A DNA stretch of 64,000 nucleotides from a virus (IMGVR_UViG_3300008117_000004:62001-126000); one strand, 5' to 3'; numbered from the stretch's first letter, positions 1 through 9,426 are shown. The notes: generated from the letters alone by a model not told the origin. Program-made: numbers and translations.

Positions 1-8
1 ATATTCAC

Positions 9-728
9 ATGGAGTATAATATAGTAGCAATAGACCCCTCACTTATATCAACAGCACTAGTGGTAAGTTCTGGAAATACATTCAAAATTTACAACTATTG
101 TAGAGAAAGTAAAGTGATGGGTAAGAAAGGAATGACTAAATGGTTTAAGTTAGCTGAACAATATGTTAGTTATAAGTATGTTGAATATAGAGATTTTAAA
201 GACTATTCAGAAGGTGAATTGGTAAAATTAAAAGACTATGATAAAATAACTGATCAAATCATTGAAGATATTTTAGAAAATATAGACATCAAAAAACCAA
301 CTAAAGTTGGTATCGAAGGTTATAACTTTGGTGCTCAAGTTGGTGACTTAATAGACCTTGTTACATTCTCAACACTTTTAAGAAAAAAATTGTTTGATAG
401 GATAACAAAAGATATTTTAGTTCTTTCACCATCGTCTTTAAAGTTGGAATCTTGTAAATTAACTTACAAACCAATCATAACAGAGGTTGGTAAGAAAAAG
501 AAAACGATAAAAGAAGAATGGAGAAATAATATAGGTATAGCGGGTGGAAAATTCACAAAATCTGATGTTTTTTTATCAATAATAGAAAATAGTAATTGGA
601 ACGATTTTTGGTCTAAACATTGTAAGTTAGTTAAAGATGATATTATAGGTTTATCGACTATTCCGAAACCATACGAGGATATTTGTGATAGTTTTATCAT
701 ATTCAAATATCTAAGTGGTCTCTCTTGA
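9..728 (+). CDS. RuvC-like Holliday junction resolvase
   Basis: The 239-residue protein has an RNase H-fold layout. It begins with the acidic strand AIDPSLISTALVV (first catalytic Asp near residue 9). A second acidic strand, GIEGYNFGAQ, holds Glu near residue 103, and a C-terminal EDICDSFIIFKYL supplies the last Asp. This order matches phage RuvC-like resolvases, which cut branched DNA during recombination and before packaging. The start at 9 sits directly before the first beta strand, as is usual for the family, although the frame stays open to the window edge. The 3' end overlaps a convergent HNH gene by 26 bases. Family assignment is from motifs only. Confidence 0.75.
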   Translation: MEYNIVAIDPSLISTALVVSSGNTFKIYNYCRESKVMGKKGMTKWFKLAEQYVSYKYVEYRDFKDYSEGELVKLKDYDKITDQIIEDILENIDIKKPTKVGIEGYNFGAQVGDLIDLVTFSTLLRKKLFDRITKDILVLSPSSLKLESCKLTYKPIITEVGKKKKTIKEEWRNNIGIAGGKFTKSDVFLSIIENSNWNDFWSKHCKLVKDDIIGLSTIPKPYEDICDSFIIFKYLSGLS

Positions 729-1482
729 TATATCTATTAGTGTAGCTACATAGGGGTTGTAGGTTTGTATAGTGATTTAGTTTAATTATATCCTCCTCTG
801 TTTCTGCTGTGGATAATGGTATTATATGATCTATATCCCAACCATAATTCAATTCACCATTATACAATCCTCTATTCTCCCATGTCATCCAATCTTCAAA
901 TTTTGCCTCTAAATGTAATTTTAATTCTTCAAAAGAGCATCCTAATATATTATAGGTTCTTGATGATTTTTTATAACCATTTTTTTTAAAGCATTCATAT
1001 ATGTAATTTCTTATACTTTTTTCCAATGAAAATAAAATATCAGTTTTTAATCTTTCTCTTCTTTTGTAATTTTTTATATTTTTATAATTAGATTGATAAT
1101 CTTTTATTTTATCTTTGTTATTCTCTCTATATTTTTTGGATTTTAGTAAAAACTCTTCTCTGTTGTTTTGATAGTATTCTTGTTTTTTTAACTTTTGTTC
1201 ATCTTCGTTTTCATCTCTCCATTTTTTATTATACTCGGATATTTTTAATTTATCCTCTTGTGTGAGATTATTTCTTCGTATTTGATCTTTTTCTAAAATT
1301 GAATCAATATTTTTATTTCTCCAATCCTTTTTATATTGTTTTATAACATCTTTATTTATCTCATGATATAATTTTGATTGATCATTATGACATTTTTTAC
1401 AAATACTTCTATAACCATTTTTCTTCTTATAAAAATCAGTTATATCTTTCATTTCTTTACATTTACTACATTCTTTTTCCAT
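703..1482 (-). CDS. HNH homing endonuclease with N-terminal zinc ribbon
   Basis: This 259-residue free-standing HNH endonuclease opens with two CxxC pairs (CSKCKE and CKKCHN), a zinc ribbon. A long charged helical linker follows, and the protein ends with an HNH core: WDIDHIIPLS, then LNHYTNLQPLC. It probably cuts a related phage genome and spreads by repair. A TAATATATA element lies 4 bases before the start, so the gene carries its own putative promoter. It converges on the resolvase and is the closest in-window match to the HNH relic at 19605-19715, sharing LNHYTNLQPLC. Confidence 0.85.
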   Translation of the reverse strand: MEKECSKCKEMKDITDFYKKKNGYRSICKKCHNDQSKLYHEINKDVIKQYKKDWRNKNIDSILEKDQIRRNNLTQEDKLKISEYNKKWRDENEDEQKLKKQEYYQNNREEFLLKSKKYRENNKDKIKDYQSNYKNIKNYKRRERLKTDILFSLEKSIRNYIYECFKKNGYKKSSRTYNILGCSFEELKLHLEAKFEDWMTWENRGLYNGELNYGWDIDHIIPLSTAETEEDIIKLNHYTNLQPLCSYTNRYIKRDHLDI

Positions 1483-1544
1483 AAACTATATATTAGTTTA
1501 CTAAAATGGAAATGTTTTCAAATACTCTAATTGAGTGACTTTTT

Positions 1545-2054
1545 TTATAACATATCGTCTAATCCAACCAACATCTCACAAGTAAGACCTTTTCTATTTC
1601 TTAGGTTAACATTAGTTTTTATTACTCTACCATTATAACTTAATTGTACTGGAACAAAAGCTCTAATAGAAACACCTGATGAAGATTTAACTATCTTAAC
1701 ATAAGATATATCACCTGGGAATTCTTTTTTAAGTTTATTAGTATAGAAAAACTCTATTTTACTTTTCTCAAGTTTACCAACAGTAAGTGGTATACTATCA
1801 ATTTTTTCTAATTCTTTACATTTTTCTAATAACTCTTTTGATATACCCAATTTCTCAGCAACACCAAAATCAATACTTGATGACTTAGCACCGGTATCAA
1901 ATTTTGCGGTTACTTCAACACTTCTACCATTATGAGTTAAGGTAACTTTGTGACTATTATAGTAAATCTTATCTTTACTTGTATATTCAAGATTTACATC
2001 ACCACCAGTTGATGATGATGTAAACCATTGATTAAATTCTTTTAAATGTTTCAT
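1545..2054 (-). CDS. Retropepsin-like / RimK-associated-type protease, tagged
   Basis: The core is an aspartic-protease-like flap region: a strand ending in AKFDTGAKSSSIDF, with the DTG active-site motif, then a hydrophobic strand late in the protein (MLVGLDDML). This fits the family annotated as RimK-associated 'ATP-dependent zinc proteases', which have a retropepsin fold. I chose the start at 2054 (MKHLKEFNQWF) over one five codons upstream because its ATG overlaps the TGA of the preceding gene (ATGA) and gives the short N-terminal tag seen in many proteins here. A second protein of the family lies at 45803-46207. Substrate unknown. Confidence 0.6.
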   Translation of the reverse strand: MKHLKEFNQWFTSSSTGGDVNLEYTSKDKIYYNSHKVTLTHNGRSVEVTAKFDTGAKSSSIDFGVAEKLGISKELLEKCKELEKIDSIPLTVGKLEKSKIEFFYTNKLKKEFPGDISYVKIVKSSSGVSIRAFVPVQLSYNGRVIKTNVNLRNRKGLTCEMLVGLDDML

Positions 2055-5000
2055 AAACTTAAATGCCATTTTTTATCTTTAGAAGTTTCTTTCCATTGTT
2101 CAGGTTCATATTTCTCAATATAAGGTATTATGAAGTCTGCTAATTCTTTAAGATCATTATTATTTAATTTTCTTGAGTTATATGCCCAAGTATAAGCTTG
2201 AATCCATCCAAACTCAATTCCCATATTAGCACAATATTCTAAAATATCCAATCTCGCGTATTCAGAAGCCCATTTAAGAACCATCATTCTTCCTCTTGAA
2301 TCTGTTAGCTTAACATTTCTCTTAACAAGTAATTCAAATGTTGTTAAGTAACTCTCACCTCTGTCACCAGTTCTTTTGTAATTAGCGTCATCAAATGAAC
2401 CTCTACAAGATCTTCTAACCGGTAGTGAATTTTCAAAATTAGGATCAACATTATTATCCAATAGGAACTCAACCGCATTTATATCACCACTGATAGTTTC
2501 ATAAACTACTGGTGTTACAATTGATTGGTGTGAAATCAATAACTTAATCATATCTAATGATTTAGCACCATTAATAACTGCTGTTTTCTTATCAGGAACC
2601 ATCTGACCATTAACATTAATTTGTCTAACATTTGGATCAGCACCCATTTCAAGTATATACTTAGCTTTCTCTAAATCATCTTCTTGGACAGCCCAATCAA
2701 GAGCACATTTCTTAGTTGAATAATCAAGGTGGTTGATACTAGCTCCCCATTTCTTAACATATTCCTCTAAGTCTTTAATTGTTTTACCAGGTTTAGTAAT
2801 TTCAATTTCAGCTTCTCTTGATTTTCTTCTTCTTTCTAATTCCTCACTTGAAAGTGGTCTCATTAAAGCGAATACTGGACCATAACTAGAAATATCAGAA
2901 TCAGATGCTCCTAATTCTTTAGCTTTCTTTTCAGCATCAGCATTAATATCGTATTCTTTACCCCAGTCTCTTAATATATCAACTAGTCTTGAAGCAACAT
3001 TACCATCTGTTTTATTATGAGCTGCTCTAATATAGTTTCTTGAATTTGGTTGAATTGTTACACCAATTGTCCACATATTATTTGTTGATGGTAAATTAAA
3101 GTTATAAATATAATATTGTTTATTTTCATAAGTTAATCGTCCATTTGTGCTATTTACATAACCATCCCATTGTCCACGGCTTGTAACAATACAGTGTGTT
3201 GTATGACCATTTAGCATTCTATTAGCCTCATAAGAAGCAACTTCTAAAATTAAAATTCCTTTTTCAAAGAAAACTTCTTTTGCTCCAGATGCTCCCCATT
3301 TCATATTACAAGCTTGTAATTTTTTATAGAATTCATCAAATGAACCATTACCACAAGAGTTAAGATAACCATTCGCATTTTGTATTAACTCAATAATTGT
3401 CTTAAATCTTGATATAGGACTTCTAAAAACAACCTTACCAAATGTTTTCGAACCTTCTCTATCATCCATCATCATCTGACCCCAGAAACCTTTATATAAT
3501 TCTGGATCTAATTCACTAAAAGAAGAGGCTAAATCTCTGAATTGATCCTTGATATAATTAGGAGAATCTTTTAAATCTCTTTTTAGGTGTGGTGGTAAGT
3601 CAGACTCTAATCTCTTGTAAGCTCTTTGAGCAGGTAATTTATTCAATGAGTCAATTAATTTCTCATTATTATTTGGTATTTTAATATCAATAAAGTTTAA
3701 ATCAAAAGGTTTATCTAATAAATTAAGAATATCTTTATTCTCAATTAATTGTTGATATAAGTTTGTTAAATCTTCTAATGATATATTCTCAGCGTAATAG
3801 AAATAAACAAAATTAAATAACCAACCAATATTATCTCTATCCAACTGATATTCTTTACCATCAACCGTTGTTTTTATTTCACGAATTGATTTAAATTCAG
3901 GGGTTGTAATTAACTCTCTTAATTTATCATCATTTACCGGAATAGTTCTCATCACACCTGATAACTCTTTTCTTTTCTCAGAATCAACTAAAGTAAAGTC
4001 ATTAGGTGTAAGTATTTTCTTCTCACCTCTTCCTAACTCTAGTTTCATTTTATCAGAAGTTGATTGATCAAATAAGTTTTCTAAACCAATTTTATTAGCC
4101 GCAGTTGTTAAGATATAAGTATCTTTCATAAACTTTTTAGCCTTATCTAAATTCTCATTTAAGATAAATTCGGATTTAATCAATTTTGATTTCTCTCTGA
4201 TTTTAATTCTTTCATTCAACATCTCTATTTCTCTTAAATAGATTTCTTTACCTTCTTTTAAGAATTGAGAAAGAAACTTAACTTTTTCATAATCACCACT
4301 ATCTAAAGCATCATCAATTAACTCTTGGATTTCTCTTGGTGACATATTACTATAATCTTGTTCTCTTTGAGCTGTAGCTCTTTTTAATTTTTCAATTTCA
4401 TCCTCTTCATCATCAACCGTTGTCTCTGGTTGTTTTGGCTCGTTTTCGGAAGGAAGAGCAGATTTAAGATCTTTTTCTCTTTCCATTCTTTCCATTTCTT
4501 CTTCAAAATCAACTTCTTCTTTAATCAATTCTTCGATTTTAGTTCTAGCAATCGATTCAACAAATCTTTCTTCATTAATAGTAAACTCTATTTTACCACC
4601 TTCAACGACTTTATTAAAAGAAGAAAATAAACTCTTTGTTATTTCCAAAAATTGTTCATCCGTAAATTTACCATTATTATCAATATCCATTGCTAAAAAG
4701 TATAAAACTCTCTCAACCATATTTGGATATCTATCAGCGTCTTTACAATGATAAATAAAATCTCTAAACATCTTTTGAGCTAATGGTCCATATCTAAAAT
4801 CAGAAGCTTCGTCCATATAAGAAGAAGTAGCCATTTTAATTTCCTCAGCTAATTCCTTATTCTTTTTAATAGCTGGTGATTGTAAAATCATATAGATACC
4901 TTTTACAGCCTCATGTATCAACATAGGAAAATCAACTCCAAATGCTTTAACAACAATTTTACTATAATTAGAATTTTCTTTTAATAATTCTAATTCATAT

Positions 5001-5854
5001 GATATGTTTTTACTTTCCCACAAAACTCTAACAGCCCCTGCAATTCCACCTGGATTATCTTTAAATAGATTTGATTTAATGTGTATAGGAGTTGTCCAGT
5101 CACCTTTATCAGCTTCATCTGATATAAGACCCCATAATTTTAAAATCTCACCAGAATTATCACCTAAAATGTTTTTTAATTCAGAGGAAATTAATTCAGA
5201 AAACTTGATTATATCTTTGGTTGCTTTACCAGCACCTTGAGTAATCATATTTAAGATTTGTGTTTTATCAACAGCCATAGCGACATCTTTATTAGTTACT
5301 TCTGGCTCAATAATATTTTCTAAATCTTCCTCTTCATTAGATTCTTGTTCTTCGTCATCACCTCCAAAAAAACTAAAGAAATCGTCGTCTTCTTGTGATT
5401 GAGATTGTGACTGAGTTTCATCAGATTGTTCTTCATCGGATTGAGATTCTTCTTCTTTATAATCAGGTCTAACACCAGGTTGTTCTTGTTTTTTTCCCAA
5501 TTCAGGCATTTCACCCATAACAGATTCACCTGGTCTGATTAGTCTAATATCTAATTCAATTGGTAGAAACTCAAATACTGCTTTATATTCAGTCTCAATA
5601 ACTTTTTTTGCTAAGTTTTCCAATTGAGTATATTTCTCTTCAATCTGATTTTTTGGAATAGATCTACCCATTAGTTGATCAGCTTTATCAGCATATTCCA
5701 TCAATCTACTTCGAGTTGGTTGATCTATATTAATACCTAAATTTTTAGTTGCTTCTTCTTCAGCTCTTGATGTAAAATCTTTCGGAAGACCGATGTTCTT
5801 TTTAATATCAGCTTCTTCAAAAAATTGTGAAAAGTCTTTTAATTTTAATTTCAT
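2051..5854 (-). CDS. Giant ankyrin-repeat phage protein with capsid-tag-like N-terminus
   Basis: The protein has 1267 residues and no single recognised function. It starts MKLKLKDFSQFFEEAD, similar to the T4 capsid-targeting peptide. Residues about 130-180 are Gln/Ser/Glu/Asp-rich and probably disordered. About 445-560 is a charged coiled coil. Around 870-960 is a Cys/Trp-containing domain (HCIVTSRGQWDGY). From about 1035 to 1230 there are degenerate ankyrin repeats (AKYILEMGADPNVR, VEFLLDNNVDPNF). Ankyrin repeats bind other proteins, so a host-directed role after injection or a structural role are both possible. It ends by overlapping the next gene (ATGA), indicating translational coupling. 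Confidence 0.7.
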   Translation of the reverse strand: MKLKLKDFSQFFEEADIKKNIGLPKDFTSRAEEEATKNLGINIDQPTRSRLMEYADKADQLMGRSIPKNQIEEKYTQLENLAKKVIETEYKAVFEFLPIELDIRLIRPGESVMGEMPELGKKQEQPGVRPDYKEEESQSDEEQSDETQSQSQSQEDDDFFSFFGGDDEEQESNEEEDLENIIEPEVTNKDVAMAVDKTQILNMITQGAGKATKDIIKFSELISSELKNILGDNSGEILKLWGLISDEADKGDWTTPIHIKSNLFKDNPGGIAGAVRVLWESKNISYELELLKENSNYSKIVVKAFGVDFPMLIHEAVKGIYMILQSPAIKKNKELAEEIKMATSSYMDEASDFRYGPLAQKMFRDFIYHCKDADRYPNMVERVLYFLAMDIDNNGKFTDEQFLEITKSLFSSFNKVVEGGKIEFTINEERFVESIARTKIEELIKEEVDFEEEMERMEREKDLKSALPSENEPKQPETTVDDEEDEIEKLKRATAQREQDYSNMSPREIQELIDDALDSGDYEKVKFLSQFLKEGKEIYLREIEMLNERIKIREKSKLIKSEFILNENLDKAKKFMKDTYILTTAANKIGLENLFDQSTSDKMKLELGRGEKKILTPNDFTLVDSEKRKELSGVMRTIPVNDDKLRELITTPEFKSIREIKTTVDGKEYQLDRDNIGWLFNFVYFYYAENISLEDLTNLYQQLIENKDILNLLDKPFDLNFIDIKIPNNNEKLIDSLNKLPAQRAYKRLESDLPPHLKRDLKDSPNYIKDQFRDLASSFSELDPELYKGFWGQMMMDDREGSKTFGKVVFRSPISRFKTIIELIQNANGYLNSCGNGSFDEFYKKLQACNMKWGASGAKEVFFEKGILILEVASYEANRMLNGHTTHCIVTSRGQWDGYVNSTNGRLTYENKQYYIYNFNLPSTNNMWTIGVTIQPNSRNYIRAAHNKTDGNVASRLVDILRDWGKEYDINADAEKKAKELGASDSDISSYGPVFALMRPLSSEELERRRKSREAEIEITKPGKTIKDLEEYVKKWGASINHLDYSTKKCALDWAVQEDDLEKAKYILEMGADPNVRQINVNGQMVPDKKTAVINGAKSLDMIKLLISHQSIVTPVVYETISGDINAVEFLLDNNVDPNFENSLPVRRSCRGSFDDANYKRTGDRGESYLTTFELLVKRNVKLTDSRGRMMVLKWASEYARLDILEYCANMGIEFGWIQAYTWAYNSRKLNNNDLKELADFIIPYIEKYEPEQWKETSKDKKWHLSL

Positions 5855-5862
5855 AATTTTAA

Positions 5863-6039
5863 TTATTTTTGGAAATAAGAATCGATTTCATTTTTTTCTT
5901 CTTTTGAAAGTTCTTTATAGATTCTTTCTAATCTATCAACAACATCTTTTTCAGTAGCTGTTTTTGTTTGTTCTTTAACAACCGGTCTTTCTAAAACCTC
6001 GTTTTCAAACATTTTAATATACTTATTGATGTATTTCAT
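5863..6039 (-). CDS. Small tagged protein of unknown function
   Basis: This 58-residue frame begins MKYINKYIKMFENE, close to the tag shared by many proteins here, and ends DRLERIYKELSKEEKNEID, a charged amphipathic helix. A TTAATATATA element lies 22 bases before the ATG on the minus strand. The stop is 8 bases before the start of the ankyrin-repeat gene, so it is the first gene of that minus-strand group. No function is recognisable. Confidence 0.6.
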   Translation of the reverse strand: MKYINKYIKMFENEVLERPVVKEQTKTATEKDVVDRLERIYKELSKEEKNEIDSYFQK

Positions 6040-6095
6040 AGTAAAAAATATTTTTATAGGTTATATATTAAAATGAAATTTTCAGTTTTATCTTT

Positions 6096-6105
6096 TTAAT
6101 ATATA
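6096..6105 (+). promoter_or_regulatory. TTAATATATA promoter-like element
   Basis: The perfect element lies 21 bases before the ATG at 6127. It belongs to the longer-spacing class (15-22 bases) of this recurrent motif. Promoter function is inferred from recurrence only. Confidence 0.5.
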
Positions 6106-6126
6106 ATTAAAAATTAAAATATTATT

Positions 6127-6714
6127 ATGAAAAGGTTTTCTGATATACAAAAGAAATCAAAACTTAGAAAATTCAACGAAGACGCAAATCTTCCAACAAA
6201 TTATGATGAATTATCTAAAGATGAACTTGTAAAAATGTTACAAGGTCAAGGTGCTCAAAGTCAATCTCAGGCACAATCACAGGCTCAAGCTCAGGCACAA
6301 AGTGAAGAAGAACCAAAACAATTCTTAGGCGAAGGTTCAAATCCGGGTAAATTCTTCTCTAAATTATTTGAAAGTAGAGAAATGGCACATATTTATCACT
6401 TACAAGTTAAAGGTGATATGGGTTCACATGCTAAACATACAGCGCTTGGTGATTATTATGAAGATGTTTTGGAATTAATTGATGATACGATAGAGGCATA
6501 TCAAGGTCAATATGGTATTATTGAAGAATATGATGTAATTGATACAAAAGAAACCGCTTCTAAAGATACTATTGAATATTTCAATGAATTAGCTACTTTT
6601 ATTAAAGTTGAGAGAAAATGTATTAATGAGGAAGATACTCATTTACATAGTATTATTGATGATATTGTAGTTCTTCTTTATAAAACACTTTACAAATTAA
6701 AATATACTAAATAA
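6127..6714 (+). CDS. DUF5856-like helical protein, tagged
   Basis: The 195-residue protein begins with a tag-like stretch (KSKLRKFNEDANL at residues 11-23), followed by a low-complexity Gln/Ser/Ala run at about 41-59. The C-terminal two thirds look like a helical bundle, with MAHIYHLQVKGDMGSHAKH, then ALGDYYEDVLELIDDTIEAY and a trailing QGQYG. This His/Glu pattern resembles the phage family DUF5856, thought to have a ferritin-like bundle. Function is unknown. Its stop overlaps the next start (TAATG), so the two are probably coupled. Confidence 0.6.
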   Translation: MKRFSDIQKKSKLRKFNEDANLPTNYDELSKDELVKMLQGQGAQSQSQAQSQAQAQAQSEEEPKQFLGEGSNPGKFFSKLFESREMAHIYHLQVKGDMGSHAKHTALGDYYEDVLELIDDTIEAYQGQYGIIEEYDVIDTKETASKDTIEYFNELATFIKVERKCINEEDTHLHSIIDDIVVLLYKTLYKLKYTK

Positions 6715-7076
6715 TGAAATATTTGAGAAGGTTTAATGAGAGTTATGAATTAGATCCAGTTAAGTCTAACTTAGAAAGAATTTTATATAAATTAGAAAAA
6801 TTTGATTTCAAAACAAAGGTTGATAACAAAGATAACTACCTTATTATTGAGATAACAAAAAACTCTGATGGAATTAGAGTCTTTAACTCTATTGATATTA
6901 AAGATGTAATATCTGAAGTTAATGAGTACTTAACATTAGGTGAAGGTTTACATCTAGAAGATATCGAGTCAACCGAAGTTAGAGGATTTCATCCAGAAAA
7001 AATCTCTATCGACATTAATAGACTTTTAAGAGATGATAGAAATTTTGTTAAATTAGTCTTATATTACTTTATATAG
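6714..7076 (+). CDS. Tagged phage protein of unknown function
   Basis: The 120-residue protein begins MKYLRRFNESYE, one of the clearest copies of the shared N-terminal tag. The rest is a mixed alpha/beta sequence without a motif I recognise. It overlaps the preceding stop by one base and ends just before a bidirectional terminator hairpin. A head-packaged role is suggested only by the tag. Confidence 0.6.
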   Translation: MKYLRRFNESYELDPVKSNLERILYKLEKFDFKTKVDNKDNYLIIEITKNSDGIRVFNSIDIKDVISEVNEYLTLGEGLHLEDIESTEVRGFHPEKISIDINRLLRDDRNFVKLVLYYFI

Positions 7077-7082
7077 ATAATT

Positions 7083-7108
7083 AAACCCACTTTTAAAGTG
7101 GGTTTTTT
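7083..7108. terminator. Bidirectional intrinsic terminator
   Basis: ACCCAC pairs with GTGGGT, extended by flanking A/T pairs, with T runs on both sides. It lies between convergent genes; the minus-strand gene's stop codon is inside it. Confidence 0.8.
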
Positions 7109-7362
7109 ATTTCAATCTTTCCAAAATAATTACTATTTACACTTGTAACAGAATATCTTGATTTAACTGCCATTTTTGGTGAAAATTGACTATCTTTTAT
7201 TTCTCTATTAAGGTTATAAACTTTATTTATTTTCACCCTTCTAATATTCTGTTTTAAACTACCATCAATTATAGGATTAGATGTTTGTATTATATACGGA
7301 GCAAAAACATAACCAGGTTCTAAATTACTTTTCTTTCCTACTAATTCCATATATTTTTTCAA
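7093..7362 (-). CDS. Small phage protein, unknown function
   Basis: The 89-residue protein (MKKYMELVGKKSNLEPGYVF at the start) has no recognisable domain. It is basic and contains several short beta-like stretches. Its first 38 bases overlap the upstream small gene, and its last codons lie inside the bidirectional terminator. It is probably the last gene of a minus-strand operon that begins at 7804. Confidence 0.55.
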   Translation of the reverse strand: MKKYMELVGKKSNLEPGYVFAPYIIQTSNPIIDGSLKQNIRRVKINKVYNLNREIKDSQFSPKMAVKSRYSVTSVNSNYFGKIEIKNPL

Positions 7363-7483
7363 TTTTTTTCTTTCTCATTTTATGACGAGTGATTTGAAAT
7401 GGTTGGAACCAATGACTATATGGATTTAACCTGGAACCAGGACCACCAAGTACAATTGTATTAGGATCGGGAGCTACAAACAT
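7325..7483 (-). CDS. Small protein, unknown function
   Basis: A 52-residue frame begins MFVAPDPNTIVLGGPGSRLN and ends in a very basic tail (HKMRKKKIEKIYG). It starts 4 bases after the stop of the upstream gene and overlaps the downstream gene by 38 bases, an operon-like layout. The Gly/Pro-rich start suggests a small virion component, but this is a guess. Confidence 0.45.
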   Translation of the reverse strand: MFVAPDPNTIVLGGPGSRLNPYSHWFQPFQITRHKMRKKKIEKIYGISRKEK

Positions 7484-7486
7484 AAT

Positions 7487-7804
7487 TTATTTCTTTTCTA
7501 TATAAAGGTATTTTCTACCTTCATCTTTATATGAATTTAAGTTACTTAAAGTTGTGTCTAGCTTATCAAATGTATTATCTAAATCTTTTTTAACGAGCTC
7601 TAAAGAAGCTATAGAATCATCTATTTGATCATTTCCTTTATCTGATAGATTTTTATAGTTATTTAATTCAATTATTAATGACTCTAAATATTTATTTTTT
7701 TCATTTAAAACATCTAAAAAGTCTTCAACTTCATTGATAATCTCATCTACTCTTTCGTTAGATAGTTCAACTTGTTCATTTTCAAAAAATCTCTTAATTC
7801 TCAT
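7487..7804 (-). CDS. Tagged coiled-coil protein
   Basis: The 105-residue protein begins MRIKRFFENEQVE (shared tag) and is then almost wholly heptad-like helix, for example from RVDEIINEVEDFLDVLNEKN through the Asp/Leu-rich C-terminal half. It could be a small internal virion or scaffold-like protein. It is divergent from the endonuclease gene at 7839 across an A/T-rich gap containing a TTAATATATA palindrome. Confidence 0.55.
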   Translation of the reverse strand: MRIKRFFENEQVELSNERVDEIINEVEDFLDVLNEKNKYLESLIIELNNYKNLSDKGNDQIDDSIASLELVKKDLDNTFDKLDTTLSNLNSYKDEGRKYLYIEKK

Positions 7805-7822
7805 ATTTTCAATAATTAAATT

Positions 7823-7832
7823 TTAATATATA
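7823..7832 (+). promoter_or_regulatory. TTAATATATA promoter-like element
   Basis: It lies 6 bases before the ATG at 7839, in the short-spacing class. The sequence continues as an inverted repeat (TTAATATATATTAA) and so could also act leftward for the gene starting at 7804. Confidence 0.5.
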
Positions 7833-7838
7833 TTAAAT

Positions 7839-8735
7839 ATGTCAATTCAAAGAAATACTAAAAAGAAAAATACTAAATCATTTATTGAAGATTGTATCAC
7901 AAAAAGAGGTGATGAGTATGATTATTCATTAGTATCTTATGTTAATAACAAAGTTAAAGTTAAAATAATATGTAAATTTCATGGTATTTTTGAACAAACA
8001 CCTAATAATCATTTAAGAGGTCAAGATTGTCCGGAATGCTCAGATAAACATTTTAATAAAAAGAATAATAAAGATATAATTAATGACTTTATCTTATTAA
8101 ATGGTGATAAGTATGATTATTCAAAAGTGGATTATAAAGGTAGTAAGATAAAGGTTAAAATAATATGTAGAAAACATGGTGAATTTGAACAAACACCTAA
8201 TAATCATCTAAAAGGACAAGATTGTCCAAAATGTAAAAAAATAACAACTGAAACTTTTATAGAAAGGTCAAATAATATACATTTGAAAAAATATGACTAT
8301 AAATTAGTTGAGTATATCAACATGAATAAGAAAGTTGATATAATATGTTTGAAACATGGAAAATTCAAACAAATGCCACATTCACATTTAAGTGGAGTTG
8401 GTTGTCCAAAATGTCAAGAATCTAAAGGAGAAAGAGAGATTAGAAGAATATTAGAATTTAATAATATAGAATATATAAGTCAACACTCATTTAAAGAATG
8501 TTTTTATAAAAAAGAATTAAGATTCGATTTTTATTTACCTAAATTAAATATTTGTATAGAATACGATGGTGAACAACACTTCAAACCTATTGATTTTTAT
8601 GGTGGTCAAGAAAGTTTTAAAATACAAAAGAGAAGAGATTTGATAAAATCAAATTATTGTAATTCTAATAATATCAAACTAATAAGAATATCTTATAAAG
8701 ATGATATAAAAAATAAAATAGAAGATAATGTCTAA
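7839..8735 (+). CDS. DUF723-repeat homing endonuclease (copy 1)
   Basis: The 298-residue protein has three N-terminal zinc-binding repeats of the form YDYS...V.Y...V.IIC..HG.F.Q.P..HL.GQ.CP.C, a DUF723-type treble clef. A C-terminal nuclease-like domain contains FDFYLPKLNICIEYDGEQHF. The same architecture occurs at 32267, 34174 and 47027. The C-terminal domain has a Vsr/PD-(D/E)XK flavour (E-Y-D-G), which fits mobile phage endonucleases. It was probably inserted in the divergent promoter region; its stop overlaps the next start (AATGTCTAA). The catalytic assignment is inferred. Confidence 0.75.
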   Translation: MSIQRNTKKKNTKSFIEDCITKRGDEYDYSLVSYVNNKVKVKIICKFHGIFEQTPNNHLRGQDCPECSDKHFNKKNNKDIINDFILLNGDKYDYSKVDYKGSKIKVKIICRKHGEFEQTPNNHLKGQDCPKCKKITTETFIERSNNIHLKKYDYKLVEYINMNKKVDIICLKHGKFKQMPHSHLSGVGCPKCQESKGEREIRRILEFNNIEYISQHSFKECFYKKELRFDFYLPKLNICIEYDGEQHFKPIDFYGGQESFKIQKRRDLIKSNYCNSNNIKLIRISYKDDIKNKIEDNV

Positions 8736-9426
8736 TAGAATAATAAAAAAATTTGAAAAATTTAATGAAAGTTTTACCGAATTCAATCTTCAAAGATTTG
8801 GTGCTGAGACATCAGCTGGGTCTATATCAGGTGTTGATGATCCAAAATTATCTTTAAATGCGTTTGATAAAAACCAAGATGCTATTAGACAAGCAATGGC
8901 TAGAATAAATGATATTATGTTTAAATTATCAGGTTCAAATGCTTATGCTCAACTAAGAGGTAAATTAGCACTTGAAGATCAAGATATAAAAAGTATGAAA
9001 ATACTTAGAATTTTAAAATCTCATAATATTTATTATAATGTTTATTTAACTTTTATAATTGGTGAAAAAGAATATTGGGGGGTTATTGAAAATATTTTTA
9101 GTCCAAATGCTGAACTAGAATCAGAAGTTTTTAAAGACTATGATTTATACCAAGCAAAAGAATGGGTTATTAAAATAAAGGGATTGATAATTAAAACTAT
9201 CAAAGAGTGGTTAAAACCAGAACCAGGAACATATAAACTTATAAATGATGAAATTATTTGTTATTCAATTGAAACTGGAAAACAACTAATCATGGATAAA
9301 GGTTTAGAAATAGAGGTTGTAAGATCACACCCTGATAAAATCATAGTAAGACATGGTGATGAAACTTACAACCTTGTAGGTGATAATTATATTTACTTCA
9401 ATTGGTGGTTCGAAAGGGAAGTTTAA
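8728..9426 (+). CDS. Tagged phage protein of unknown function
   Basis: The 232-residue protein begins MSNRIIKKFEKFNESF, a tag variant offset by three residues. The C-terminal third is beta-rich and ends in an aromatic segment (YIYFNWWFEREV). No family is recognised. Its start overlaps the endonuclease stop by 8 bases, so the endonuclease insertion may have replaced the native leader. Confidence 0.55.
   Translation: MSNRIIKKFEKFNESFTEFNLQRFGAETSAGSISGVDDPKLSLNAFDKNQDAIRQAMARINDIMFKLSGSNAYAQLRGKLALEDQDIKSMKILRILKSHNIYYNVYLTFIIGEKEYWGVIENIFSPNAELESEVFKDYDLYQAKEWVIKIKGLIIKTIKEWLKPEPGTYKLINDEIICYSIETGKQLIMDKGLEIEVVRSHPDKIIVRHGDETYNLVGDNYIYFNWWFEREV

Noticed and set aside
464-706. Minus-strand frame inside the resolvase gene, and similar antisense frames at 4430-4630, 5004-5240, 21390-21824 and 57688-57978
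   Set aside because: Each lies wholly within a well-supported gene on the other strand, with no start context or recognisable protein.
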